DNA of 47,724 nt, taken from Bacillota bacterium. GTDB taxonomy: Bacteria; Bacillota; Clostridia; Peptostreptococcales; Anaerovoracaceae. Below, piece after piece: positions 7,049-15,385 of this stretch. Below the pieces are notes generated by a model, which did not search any database, was not told where the DNA came from, and saw only the letters and a program-made list of their open reading frames with translations. Every line of letters begins with the position of its first letter. Within the stretch, counting starts at the first letter, position 1. The translations under genes and the position numbers were made by a program. The stretch covers positions 1 through 47,724 of the forward strand of contig JALEJU010000015.1 of assembly GCA_022769485.1 (NCBI GenBank), given 5' to 3'.

Positions 7049-8002
7049 ATGAATTACATGAAATACAAACGGTTTTTTGTGTTGATGGAGGAGGCCGAAA
7101 CAGAAAGAAGCAGGGGGGAAAAACGCCCAGGCGGTCATGTGAAAATTGAAACGGGGAACCGGAAAGGCGCTATGAGCTGTACCGTACAAAATCTTAAAAG
7201 CCCGTCGGAAAAGCCGTGTCAATACAAATTGATTTTCTTCGGAAAGCGGAGAGAAAAGACCATCTACGCCCTGGCAGGGAATTTGGCAGTGAACCGGGAA
7301 GGAAACGGAGAAACGCATTTTCGCTTTGATCCCAATAATTTTGACGGAAAAGGAAATGCGCTTGACCGGTTTTCTCTGATAGTCGTAGCTGCGGTGTCGG
7401 AGGAGCGAGAAGGAACGATGCGCCCTGTTTTAACCGGAATTTTGGAGTGGGAAGAGCAGGACCGTCCTCCTGCGGAGCAAGAGAAGGATCGGCCGGAGGG
7501 AGACACTGTGCTGGTATCCGGGGGGAAAGAGGTCTTGGAGGAAGCCAATGCGGTATCGGATAAAGTGAATTATAATCGATTTTATAATCAATGCCTGCTT
7601 CGTTTTTGCAGACATACCTGTAATGTATCCGGCTATTACAAAAATGTGTCGCCCTTTTCTTTTGATGAAACAGGAGCGGAGTGGAAACGGATGGCCAACG
7701 TAGGAAATTTGCCGCTGGTTTCGCCGGGGGCCCATTACTTTGCATCCCAGTACCGGCACTATTTGTTCGGTGTGCAAAGGGATGAACATAACAATGCGGA
7801 ACGCTATTTCTTTGCCGTACCCGGACGGAACCTGCCAGCGGAACAGCCGGACGGCGGAGAATCGGGATTTGTGCTGTGGCAATCCATCCATGAGAGCGGA
7901 GACGAAGATGCAGACGGGGTGGGCACTGCTGCGGAGCCGGGAGCATACGGCTATTGGATTTTGGCAGTCAATGCGGCATCGGGGGATATTGAGGCTCCTT
8001 GA
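7049..8002 (+). CDS. Conserved clostridial protein of unknown function
   Basis: A 317-residue soluble protein with no recognised catalytic motif. ATG 7049 is chosen because a perfect AAGGAGG stands at 7037-7043; the open frame extends further upstream but has no ribosome site there. The N-terminal part (residues 1-125) contains VKIETGNRKGAMSCTVQNL, KLIFFGKRREKTI and HFRFDPNNFDGKGNALDRF. A charged linker around 130-165 leads to a C-terminal part with FYNQCLLRFCRHTCNVSGYY, LPLVSPGAHYFASQYRHYLF and ESGFVLWQSIHE, ending YGYWILAVNAASGDIE. Similar two-part proteins occur in Clostridia as hypotheticals and their role is not known to me. There is no signal peptide or membrane helix. It is followed by a separate promoter for tadA. 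Confidence 0.7.
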   Translation: MNYMKYKRFFVLMEEAETERSRGEKRPGGHVKIETGNRKGAMSCTVQNLKSPSEKPCQYKLIFFGKRREKTIYALAGNLAVNREGNGETHFRFDPNNFDGKGNALDRFSLIVVAAVSEEREGTMRPVLTGILEWEEQDRPPAEQEKDRPEGDTVLVSGGKEVLEEANAVSDKVNYNRFYNQCLLRFCRHTCNVSGYYKNVSPFSFDETGAEWKRMANVGNLPLVSPGAHYFASQYRHYLFGVQRDEHNNAERYFFAVPGRNLPAEQPDGGESGFVLWQSIHESGDEDADGVGTAAEPGAYGYWILAVNAASGDIEAP

Positions 8003-8012
8003 GTTCTTTTAG

Positions 8013-8041
8013 TTGAAAAGTAAACACGCATATGATAAAAT
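8013..8041 (+). promoter_or_regulatory. Promoter of tadA
   Basis: TTGAAA (8013-8018) and TAAAAT (8036-8041) are separated by 17 bases, about 30 bases before the tadA ATG. Confidence 0.6.
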
Positions 8042-8070
8042 AGTAAGGCTAATGCGGAAAGGAATACGGA

Positions 8071-8592
8071 ATGGGACAAGCTGACAGAGAGATGCTGCCG
8101 GAATTTTTCATGAGAGAAGCGCTGAAAGAAGCGAAAAAAGCTTACGCTTTGAATGAAGTCCCCATCGGCGCTGTAGTGGAACAAAACGGCAGGATTGTGG
8201 GCAGAGGATACAACAGAACGGAAAGTCTGAAAGATCCTACCGCACATGCGGAAATGCTGGCAATCCGGGAGGCGGCAAAGAATCTCGGGGGCTGGAGATT
8301 GATTGATTGCAATCTCTATGTAACGGCAGAACCCTGTGCTATGTGCGCGGGAGCCATCGTGTGGTCCCGGATCGTAACCGTATACATCGGCACGCTGGAT
8401 CCCAAAGCGGGAGCCTGTTGCTCTCTGATGAATATTCCGCAGGATGAGCGCCTGAATCATCGGGCGGAAATAAAAACCGGAATTCTGGAATCGGAGTGCC
8501 GGCAGTTGATAAAACAGTTTTTTAAAGATCTTCGAACAAAAAAGAAACAGGAACGTTGCGAAAAGATAAACCAGGAGGAATTGCAGTTATGA
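8071..8592 (+). CDS. tadA: tRNA adenosine(34) deaminase
   Basis: Converts A34 to inosine in the anticodon of tRNA-Arg(ACG), allowing it to read CGU, CGC and CGA codons. This is a zinc deaminase fold with HAE at 59-61 (His ligand and proton-shuttling Glu) and PCAMC giving Cys89 and Cys92. VPIGAVV and GWRLIDCNLYVTAEPC are typical. The 173-residue length fits, with a lysine-rich C-terminal tail. A GGAAAGGA ribosome site precedes ATG 8071. Its stop overlaps the ATG of the next gene by four bases (8589-8592), so translation is probably coupled. The usual Gram-positive neighbours, the SRP RNA and dnaX, are not here. Confidence 0.93.
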   Translation: MGQADREMLPEFFMREALKEAKKAYALNEVPIGAVVEQNGRIVGRGYNRTESLKDPTAHAEMLAIREAAKNLGGWRLIDCNLYVTAEPCAMCAGAIVWSRIVTVYIGTLDPKAGACCSLMNIPQDERLNHRAEIKTGILESECRQLIKQFFKDLRTKKKQERCEKINQEELQL

Positions 8593-9458
8593 AGAGATTA
8601 GGCGTCGTTTTATGTCTGTCCGTGTTATTGGTTGCTTTGGCTACAAGCTTTTGCTTTGCGGATGATTTTGCCGTAAAAAAGACATTCCCCGAAGAAGGAA
8701 ATCACACGCTGAATCCCGTAAATATTGCGGTAAAAATTGAATTTACCGACAATGTAACCAGTAAGGATGCGCAGAAATGGAATGCGGAATGTTTTACCTT
8801 AAAGAATTCCTCGGGAAAGAAAATAGCGGTAAAGCCGCTGTATAATGCGAAGGTCTATCCCAATGAAATCTGGGTGCAGGTAACGAAAACGCTGAATCCG
8901 GCGGAAGATTATGTTTTTACAGTCTCGGGCGATTTGAAAAATTCGGATGGAGAAGCGCTGGGACAGGATTATGTAGTGCATTTTTCTACCCGGGATACCG
9001 CCAAAGATAATAAAGTTAACATGGGGATTATGGCTCTTATGTTTGTGGGGATGATGGTCTTTACCGTTTGGGAAACCAAGCACAAGCTGAAAAAAGAAGC
9101 CGAAGCAAAGAGAGCCGCTTCCAACGAAAAAGTAAATCCGTACAAAGAAGCGAAGAAAACCGGAAAATCGGTAGAAGAAATCGTAGCGAAAACAGAAAAA
9201 GAAAAGGCGCGGCAAGCCAAGAGAAAGCACGCCGCAATAAAGAAGGAAGAGGCTGAAATCGAAATTGAGGACACGGCGGATGACGGCGTAAAACACGTCA
9301 AGGCGGCGAGACCTATCGCATCGGCAGGCGGAACGTTGCCCAAATCCGTGGCAGACAAGCGGGCAGCTAAGGCTAAGGCCGAAGCGGAGCGTGCGGCGCA
9401 GAAAGCCAAGCCGAAAAGCAAGGGCAGCAAGCAGCAGCAGAAAAAGAATAAAAAATAA
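8589..9458 (+). CDS. Exported Ig-like (Big_5-type) protein with one membrane span and Lys/Ala-rich tail
   Basis: The start at 8589 follows AGGAGGAATT and overlaps the end of tadA by four bases. Residues 1-24 are a signal peptide (VVLCLSVLLVALATSFCFA). Residues 25-135 look like a bacterial Ig-like Big_5 domain: PVNIAVKIEFTDNV, LNPAEDYVFTVSG, YVVHFSTRD. A membrane helix (MGIMALMFVGMMVFTVWE) follows near 145-162. The remaining 125 residues are highly charged and repetitive in Lys, Ala and Glu and should lie in the cytoplasm. The layout suggests a cell-surface sensor or anchor with a cytoplasmic polycationic tail. No enzymatic motif is seen and the function is unknown. The terminator at 9479 ends the unit. 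Confidence 0.7.
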   Translation: MKRLGVVLCLSVLLVALATSFCFADDFAVKKTFPEEGNHTLNPVNIAVKIEFTDNVTSKDAQKWNAECFTLKNSSGKKIAVKPLYNAKVYPNEIWVQVTKTLNPAEDYVFTVSGDLKNSDGEALGQDYVVHFSTRDTAKDNKVNMGIMALMFVGMMVFTVWETKHKLKKEAEAKRAASNEKVNPYKEAKKTGKSVEEIVAKTEKEKARQAKRKHAAIKKEEAEIEIEDTADDGVKHVKAARPIASAGGTLPKSVADKRAAKAKAEAERAAQKAKPKSKGSKQQQKKNKK

Positions 9459-9478
9459 ACGGTTTTGTAAAAATTGAT

Positions 9479-9522
9479 GAAATCCGGACTCTTTTGAACA
9501 GAAAAAGGGTTCGGATTTTTTA
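9479..9522 (+). terminator. Rho-independent terminator after the Ig-like protein gene
   Basis: AAATCCG at 9479-9485 pairs with CGGATTT near 9512-9518, with the inner CTCTTTT facing AAAAGGG, followed by a T-run. Confidence 0.75.
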
Positions 9523-9811
9523 TTTGCGTTTTCGGGAGTCGCCGGACCGTGATATGCACAAAAAATAAACTGTATATAATAAGGTAGAATAAAGTGACAG
9601 ATTTAAGCTCTAAAAAGACTTTAAATTACAAAATTCAAACGAACTATATATATTAAAAATAATAAAATTGCGTATTTTAATAATATCATTTATCTATATA
9701 ATAGTAATTGTAAGCGGATAAACCGCGATAAATCAATATGCCCATAGTATCAACGGTAAAATTGCAATTTTAAAATGTCGGGTAATGTTACAGAGGAATG
9801 GAGAGTTTGTA
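9523..9811. other. AT-rich leader region before a small broken gene
   Basis: This is the most AT-rich stretch seen in the window. It contains a good -10 box (TATAAT, 9697-9702) without a well-spaced -35, and a palindrome AAAATTGCAATTTT at about 9761-9774. No gene is seen before the ATG at 9812. Confidence 0.4.
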
Positions 9812-10001
9812 ATGAAGGAAAACAACAGATACGAATTAAATAAGCAGTTGGTACAGATGCTCAAGGGCGGCAATGTCCTTCCACCCGGAGTTGACGGAAA
9901 GCACCGCTATGCATGAACGATTTGCGGACATAGTTGCAGGAGTACAGGCGGGGAAAAGTAAGCCGGAAGATGCGGCGGCAGACCTGTGCCGAAGTATATG
10001 A
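9812..10001 (+). pseudogene. Small gene, apparently frameshifted, of unknown function
   Basis: ATG 9812 follows an acceptable ribosome site (GAGGAATGGAGAG) and encodes 34 residues (MKENNRYELNKQLVQML, then KGGN), stopping at 9916. A second frame, shifted by one base, opens at ATG 9873 and runs 42 residues to 10001 with protein-like composition (HERFADIVAGVQAGKSK, then PEDAAADLC). A terminator sits 17 bases after this second stop and none follows the first. The arrangement fits one small gene of roughly 60 residues broken by a single-base shift between about 9865 and 9890. Two overlapping small genes, or a programmed shift, are the alternatives. I do not recognise the protein. Confidence 0.4.
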
Positions 10002-10017
10002 AGTATATAAAATAATC

Positions 10018-10051
10018 GAAAGCCGCGGCGAAATGCCACGGCTTCTTTTGT
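10018..10051 (+). terminator. Terminator after the small gene
   Basis: AAGCCGCGG pairs with CCACGGCTT (one mismatch) over a seven-base loop and is followed by CTTTTGT. It marks an independent transcription unit upstream of pgi. Confidence 0.7.
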
Positions 10052-10137
10052 CGAAAGGCGCTGCTTGCAATTGGATGGCACGGATGATATGGTAAAGCAA
10101 AGGGACGTAAGTACAAACTGTATAAGGGGGCGTGGAT

Positions 10138-11412
10138 ATGGGAAATAAGAATATCGGTTTGAATCTGGACGGGCTGGATTTTTCAAGGGAATGCCTGGAA
10201 ATTTACACGCAGGAACTTCAAAGAGGGCAGCAGAGGCTGGAATCCGGACAAGAGGAATTTACCGGCTGGTATCGTCTCCCGTTCGATTATGACAGAACGG
10301 AGCTGCAGAGAATTTTAGAAGCCGCGGAAGAAATCAGAAAAAAGTGTACGGTTTTTGTAGTAATCGGAATAGGCGGTTCTTATTTGGGAACCAGGGCTGC
10401 TGTGGAATGGCTGGAGCCTGCGGCAAAAGCCGGCTTCCCTAAAATCTGTTTCGCCGGACAGAACATCAGCAGCCGCTATCACAGGAGCCTGCTGAAAGAA
10501 CTGCGGGATAAAGATATTTGCCTCTGTGTGATTTCTAAATCGGGAACCACGGCAGAACCCAGTATTGCGTTTGGAATCTTAAAAGAGTTTTTAATTGAAA
10601 AATACGGAAGGGAAGAAGCCGGAAACAGGATTTATGTGATAACAGACCGGGAAAAAGGCGTTCTTCGGGAGGAAACAAATCGGGAAGGATATAAAAGCTT
10701 TGTAGTTCCCGACGATATCGGAGGGCGGTATTCTGTTTTAAGTGCTGTTGGGCTTTTGCCCATTGCCGCTGCCGGAATTGATGTAAAACGAATGTTGGAA
10801 GGAGCGGCTGCAGAGGCCGGGCGGGTTTCTTCCGGTGAAAATGGAAGCGAACTGCCGAAAGATCCCGGAATGTGTTATGCGGCGGCTCGAAATGAACTGT
10901 ACAAAAGGGGCAAAATAATAGAAGTGTTTGAGGCTTATGAGCCCAGCTTGGCTTCGTTTATCGAATGGCTGAAGCAGCTGTTCGGAGAAAGCGAAGGAAA
11001 GTGCGGAAAGGGGATATTCCCGGCGGGATTGCAGTTCAGTACAGATCTGCATTCTATGGGACAGTTTTTACAAGAAGGGAATCCTGTTGTATTTGAAACG
11101 ATTCTCAACGTGGAAGATCCCGGCGAAGATTTGATAATTCCGGAAGGCGCCGGAGCGGCTTTAGCCGGAAAAGGCATGAGTGAGGTGAATCGGGCGGCTT
11201 TACAGGGAGTAACGGCAGCGCACAGAAAAGCAGGCATTTCTGTGATTCGGATCGATTTACCGAAAGCGGATCCCTTTGTGTTTGGGAGCGCTGTATGGTT
11301 CTTCGAGCGAGCCTGCGCTCTTTCCGCTTATTTGCTGGGGGTAACGCCTTTTGACCAGCCCGGCGTAGAGCAGTATAAAGCGGAAATGCGCAGTGTACTG
11401 GAAAAAGAATAG
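10138..11412 (+). CDS. pgi: Glucose-6-phosphate isomerase
   Basis: Interconverts glucose 6-phosphate and fructose 6-phosphate in glycolysis and gluconeogenesis. The sugar-isomerase (SIS) fold is clear: VFVVIGIGGSYLGTRAAVEW, the phosphate loop CVISKSGTTAEPS, the GGRYSVLSAVGLLP segment characteristic of Pgi, and a C-terminal FFERACALSAYLLGVTPFDQPGVE. ATG 10138 is preferred over GTG 10132, because AAGGGGG (10124-10130) is seven bases from the ATG but only one from the GTG. The protein has 424 residues, slightly shorter than the usual 440-450 of Firmicutes Pgi, with no obvious loss of core motifs. It is a single-gene unit between a terminator and the convergent PTS-like gene. Confidence 0.95.
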   Translation: MGNKNIGLNLDGLDFSRECLEIYTQELQRGQQRLESGQEEFTGWYRLPFDYDRTELQRILEAAEEIRKKCTVFVVIGIGGSYLGTRAAVEWLEPAAKAGFPKICFAGQNISSRYHRSLLKELRDKDICLCVISKSGTTAEPSIAFGILKEFLIEKYGREEAGNRIYVITDREKGVLREETNREGYKSFVVPDDIGGRYSVLSAVGLLPIAAAGIDVKRMLEGAAAEAGRVSSGENGSELPKDPGMCYAAARNELYKRGKIIEVFEAYEPSLASFIEWLKQLFGESEGKCGKGIFPAGLQFSTDLHSMGQFLQEGNPVVFETILNVEDPGEDLIIPEGAGAALAGKGMSEVNRAALQGVTAAHRKAGISVIRIDLPKADPFVFGSAVWFFERACALSAYLLGVTPFDQPGVEQYKAEMRSVLEKE

Positions 11413-11450
11413 GAAGTTTTTTCTTTCTGCAATTCTGCTGTGATTGCAGG

Positions 11451-12485
11451 TTATAAATCTAACTTTAAATCACCGTCTTTGATCCAGCCGATTTTTCGGA
11501 AAGGAATTGCGATCAGCGGAGTCAATATCGCCGGCAGTACGATGGATACTAAAAGCAAACCGATCCAGGAGGACGCGTTGCCGAAGCCTTCCGCAGCCAT
11601 AATTCCGATGGGACCAACCAGACCGCAGGTTCCCATACCGGAAGCGATTGCAACGCCGTTTTCCAGCCGGAACACGCAGGTGGCGACAGGACCGGTTATA
11701 GCTGCCGCTAATGTGGGTGGAATCCAGATTTTTGGATTGCGGACAATATTGCCCATCTGCAGCATGGAGGTGCCTAAACCCTGGGCTACGATGCCGCCCC
11801 AGCCGTTTTCACGAAAGCTCAATACGGCAAAGCCGACCATCTGGGCGCAGCAGCCCGCTGTAGCGGCGCCTCCCGCCAGGCCTACGAGCCCCAAGGCGGC
11901 GCAGATAGCGGCGGAACTAATGGGCAATGTTAAAGCGATGCCCACCAGAACGGATACGCAGATGCCCATCCAGAAGGGGTTCAATACGGTGGCGTTCATG
12001 ATTACGGCGCCGAAACCGTTCATCAGGGCGGCGACGCCGGGGCCAACCAGAGAAGCCATAGCCAGACCGGAAAGGATAGTAACCGTAGGAGTAACCAGAA
12101 TATCGATCTTTGTTTCCTTAGAAACGATCTTTCCCAGTTCTGCGGCTATAATGGCGCAGATTAAGGTTCCCAGCGGACCGCCTAAGCTGTTGGCTCCCGC
12201 GCCTACTGCGCAGAGAGAGAAAAGAACCAGCGGAGGCGCTTTTAAAGCAAACCCGATGGCTACGGCCATAGCGGGACCGGCGGCGGAAGTGGCAAATGCC
12301 GCTGTGTCCGACAGCCACTGAACTTCCAGTTTGTCCGCGATGGTGTTAAAGATAGTGCCGATGAGCAGCGAGGCAAAAAGACCCATTGCCATGGAACTCA
12401 TAGCGTCGATTAAGTAGCGTTTTACGGTGATTTCAACTCCCTTGCGTTTTAAAAATGCCCGGAGGCCTTTCTGCTCTGTTTCCAT
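11451..12485 (-). CDS. PTS IIC-like membrane protein (PTS_EIIC_2 family)
   Basis: A 344-residue integral membrane protein with about nine or ten hydrophobic segments rich in Gly and Ala. Recognisable parts are RYLIDAMSSMAMGLFASLLI near the N-terminus, GAGANSLGGPLGTLICAIIA, ENGWGGIVAQGLGTSMLQMG and NPKIWIPPTLAAAITGPVA, which match the PTS_EIIC_2 family of stand-alone IIC-like proteins. No IIA or IIB domain is fused, and none is encoded nearby, so ordinary sugar phosphorylation through this protein is doubtful. Members of the family are often annotated as membrane or regulatory proteins. The ATG at 12485 is preceded by an AAAGGGAAC ribosome site. It is convergent with pgi and divergent from malic enzyme. 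Confidence 0.8.
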   Translation of the reverse strand: METEQKGLRAFLKRKGVEITVKRYLIDAMSSMAMGLFASLLIGTIFNTIADKLEVQWLSDTAAFATSAAGPAMAVAIGFALKAPPLVLFSLCAVGAGANSLGGPLGTLICAIIAAELGKIVSKETKIDILVTPTVTILSGLAMASLVGPGVAALMNGFGAVIMNATVLNPFWMGICVSVLVGIALTLPISSAAICAALGLVGLAGGAATAGCCAQMVGFAVLSFRENGWGGIVAQGLGTSMLQMGNIVRNPKIWIPPTLAAAITGPVATCVFRLENGVAIASGMGTCGLVGPIGIMAAEGFGNASSWIGLLLVSIVLPAILTPLIAIPFRKIGWIKDGDLKLDL

Positions 12486-12720
12486 TTAAGTGTTCCCTTT
12501 CTGTCTTAGATTTTATCGAATTTGAATCAGCTTCAAAACTTTACAGTTGACTTTACACATTATATCCATTTTGACGCGGGAATTGCAAGCGATTCCCGGG
12601 AATTTCCTGATTTTCCCCGGATTCGGCGCCGGAACATGGAATTTCGCGCAAAAGTATGTTAAACTGTTGCCATATGCGGAAGGGCTTTCGCAAATGTAAG
12701 ATTTTTATGGAGAGGGCAGT

Positions 12721-13899
12721 ATGGAACAGAAGGAAAAGACCATTGCGCTGCAGAAACATGCAGAATGGAAAGGAAAGTTGGAAGTTGTGGTGAAAGCGCC
12801 CATCGAGACAAGAGAGGAGCTTTCAATTGCGTATACGCCGGGGGTGGCGGAGCCTTGCCTGGAAATTGTAAAAGATGAATCTCTGGCATACCGCTATACG
12901 GGGAAAGGCAATCTGGTGGCGGTGATTACGGACGGTACGGCTGTGCTGGGGCTGGGAGACATCGGCCCTGCGGCCGGAATGCCGGTTATGGAAGGGAAGT
13001 GCGCATTGTTTAAGCGCTTTGCAGGTGTAAATGCGGTTCCCATCTGTATTGACTCGAAAGACCCCAAGGTAATCATCGACACGATCGTAAACATCTCCAA
13101 GAGTTTCGGAGGCATCAATCTGGAAGATATTTCGGCGCCCCGCTGTTTTGAAATTGAGGAGGCGCTGAAGGAACGCTGCGATATTCCGGTCTTTCACGAT
13201 GACCAGCACGGTACGGCCATCATTACGGCGGCGGGCGTTTTAAACGCAGTAAAGCTGACGGGCAGAAAAATGGGGCAGCTGAAGATTGTGGTTAACGGTG
13301 CGGGAGCGGCGGGCATTTCCGTGGCTCGCCAGTTTGTGCGCATGGGATTCGGCGATGTGATTCTCTGTGAAAAGGAAGGAACCGTATATCCGGGCGCTCC
13401 TTATAATAACGAAGCCCAGGAGGCGGCAGCGCGGATTACAAACAAAGGAGGGCTGCGGGGAACGCTCGCGGATGCTATGCGGGATGCGGATGTATTTATC
13501 GGTGTTTCCCGTCCCGGCCTTGTAACAAAAGAAATGGTGCGGTCCATGAAGAAGGATCCCATCGTATTTGCTATGGCCAATCCCACGCCGGAAATCATGC
13601 CGGAGCTGGCAAAGGAGGCCGGCGCGGCGGTAGTAGGGACAGGGCGCAGTGACTATCCCAATCAGGTAAATAACGTGCTGGCTTTTCCGGGCATTTTTAA
13701 AGGCGTACTGTCCGTTCGGGCTTCCGCGATTACAGATGCCATGAAGGAGGCGGCTTCAAGAGCCATTGCTTCTGTGATTTCGGAAGAGGAACTGCAGCCG
13801 GATTATGTCCTGCCGGATGTATTCGATCCTCGGGTAGTGGACGCTGTGGTGGACGCTGTTGTAAAGGAAGCCGCTGCTTCCGGGGCAGACAGGAGGTAG
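12721..13899 (+). CDS. Malic enzyme (NAD(P)-dependent, decarboxylating)
   Basis: Oxidatively decarboxylates malate to pyruvate and CO2 while reducing NAD(P)+. The short bacterial form (392 residues, no phosphotransacetylase-like extension) is present. Tyr38 lies in SIAYTPGVAEPC, followed by TDGTAVLGLGDIGP, the GKCALFKRFAGV lysine segment, the metal ligands in FHDDQHGTAI, and a Rossmann loop GAGAAGISVARQ. MANPTPEIMPELA and SDYPNQVNNVLAFPG are further signatures. The ATG follows GGAGAGG. Fumarase starts three bases after the stop, so the pair forms an operon converting fumarate to malate to pyruvate. Cofactor preference cannot be judged by eye. Confidence 0.93.
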   Translation: MEQKEKTIALQKHAEWKGKLEVVVKAPIETREELSIAYTPGVAEPCLEIVKDESLAYRYTGKGNLVAVITDGTAVLGLGDIGPAAGMPVMEGKCALFKRFAGVNAVPICIDSKDPKVIIDTIVNISKSFGGINLEDISAPRCFEIEEALKERCDIPVFHDDQHGTAIITAAGVLNAVKLTGRKMGQLKIVVNGAGAAGISVARQFVRMGFGDVILCEKEGTVYPGAPYNNEAQEAAARITNKGGLRGTLADAMRDADVFIGVSRPGLVTKEMVRSMKKDPIVFAMANPTPEIMPELAKEAGAAVVGTGRSDYPNQVNNVLAFPGIFKGVLSVRASAITDAMKEAASRAIASVISEEELQPDYVLPDVFDPRVVDAVVDAVVKEAAASGADRR

Positions 13900-13902
13900 A
13901 GC

Positions 13903-15273
13903 ATGGGAGACCATATGCGGATAGAGCGGGATACCATGGGAGAAATTGCTGTCCCCGCAGATAAATACTGGGGCGCGCAAACGCAGAGAAGTCTGGAAAA
14001 TTTCCGCATCGGGCAGCAGACTATGCCCCGGGAAATCATCGACGCATTCGCTGTTTTGAAAAAGGCGGCGGCTCTTACCAATCAAGGTCTGGGCAGCCTG
14101 GATGAGGAGCGGGCAGCGGTTATCGCACAGGTTTGCGATGAGATTTTAGCCGGCAGTATGTACGATCAGTTCCCGCTGGTAATCTATCAGACCGGAAGCG
14201 GGACACAGAGCAATATGAATGTTAACGAAGTAATCGCCAATCGGGGGAATGAAATTGCGGGAAAAAAGCTGCTGCATCCCAACGATCATGTAAATCGTTC
14301 GCAGAGTTCTAACGATACTTTTCCGACGGCTATGCATATTGCGGCGGTGCAGGGTTTGGAAAACAGACTTCTGACTGCTGTACGGCTTCTAAAAGATACA
14401 TTTGAGCAGCTGGAGAAAGAAAACCGGAATGTGATCAAAACCGGGCGGACTCATTTACAGGATGCTACGCCTTTGACGTTCGGCCAGGAGATCAGCGCCT
14501 GGAAACAGATGCTGGTTCGGGACGAAGAGGCCGTTACGGCTTCGCTGGCCGGGCTGCGGGAACTGGCTTTGGGCGGCACGGCGGTGGGAACCGGGCTGAA
14601 CGCACCCGAAGGCTTTGCCGGGAAAGCGGCGGAAACTATCAGCGCGCTGACCGGCACTGCGTTTGTTACTGCGGAGAATAAATTCCATGCGCTGACAAGC
14701 AAAGACGCACTGGTATTTGCTCACGGGGCGGTAAAAGCTTTGGCCTGTGATCTGATGAAGATTGCCAACGATGTGCGCTGGCTGGCCTGCGGCCCAAGAA
14801 CCGGGTTCGGAGAAATCTCCATTCCCGCAAATGAGCCGGGCAGTTCTATTATGCCGGGTAAAGTGAATCCCACGCAGTGCGAAGCGCTGACTATGGTCTG
14901 TGCGCAGGTTATGGGAAACGATGTAACAATAGGAATAGCCGCTTCCCAGGGAAACTTTCAGCTCAATGTTTTTATGCCTGTATTGATTTATAATTTCCTG
15001 GAATCGGTTAATCTGTTGGCTTCGGCAATGGATTCTTTCCGGATCCATTGTGCGGGCGGAATTAAGGCAAATGAAAGCAGAATGCGGGAAAATCTGCAAA
15101 AATCCCTGATGCTGGTTACAGCTTTAAGCCCGGCGATCGGCTATGAGAAAGCGGCTGAAATCGCTAAACTGGCGGAACGGGAAGGCTTAACGTTAGAGGA
15201 AGCTGCTGTTCGCTTGGGATATTTGACCGGGGAAGAGTTTCGGAATATCGTAATTCCCGAGCAGATGGTTTGA
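13903..15273 (+). CDS. fumC: Class II fumarate hydratase
   Basis: Reversible hydration of fumarate to malate by the oxygen-stable, cluster-free enzyme. The 456-residue protein has all family blocks: [64 protein letters not shown] with the catalytic His, and the mobile signature loop [18 protein letters not shown] at about 311-328. A strong AGGAGG overlaps the end of the malic enzyme gene and sets the start at 13903. Fumarase signatures (VNRSQSSND and the length) separate it from aspartase, although the superfamilies are close. It is translated together with malic enzyme. Confidence 0.95.
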   Translation: MGDHMRIERDTMGEIAVPADKYWGAQTQRSLENFRIGQQTMPREIIDAFAVLKKAAALTNQGLGSLDEERAAVIAQVCDEILAGSMYDQFPLVIYQTGSGTQSNMNVNEVIANRGNEIAGKKLLHPNDHVNRSQSSNDTFPTAMHIAAVQGLENRLLTAVRLLKDTFEQLEKENRNVIKTGRTHLQDATPLTFGQEISAWKQMLVRDEEAVTASLAGLRELALGGTAVGTGLNAPEGFAGKAAETISALTGTAFVTAENKFHALTSKDALVFAHGAVKALACDLMKIANDVRWLACGPRTGFGEISIPANEPGSSIMPGKVNPTQCEALTMVCAQVMGNDVTIGIAASQGNFQLNVFMPVLIYNFLESVNLLASAMDSFRIHCAGGIKANESRMRENLQKSLMLVTALSPAIGYEKAAEIAKLAEREGLTLEEAAVRLGYLTGEEFRNIVIPEQMV

Positions 15274-15302
15274 ATGAAAATCGCTCCCGCTTTTTCGGAT
15301 TC

Positions 15303-15331
15303 TTGCAAAGAAAAACGGGGAATGCTATAAT
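15303..15331 (+). promoter_or_regulatory. Promoter of glnS
   Basis: TTGCAA (15303-15308) and TATAAT (15326-15331) are separated by exactly 17 bases, 55 bases ahead of the glnS start. Confidence 0.7.
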
Positions 15332-15385
15332 AACCTGATATTTACGCTTAAAGAATTGTTTCTATAAAAACAGGAGGATCGCAGA

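Noticed and set aside
11440-12321. 293-codon plus-strand frame opposite the PTS IIC-like gene
   Set aside because: Its Pro/Ala-rich composition reflects antisense reading of a Gly/Ala-rich membrane protein.
13903-15273. Aspartate ammonia-lyase instead of fumarase
   Set aside because: The superfamily loop is shared, but the VNRSQSSND block, the length and the pairing with malic enzyme favour fumarase.
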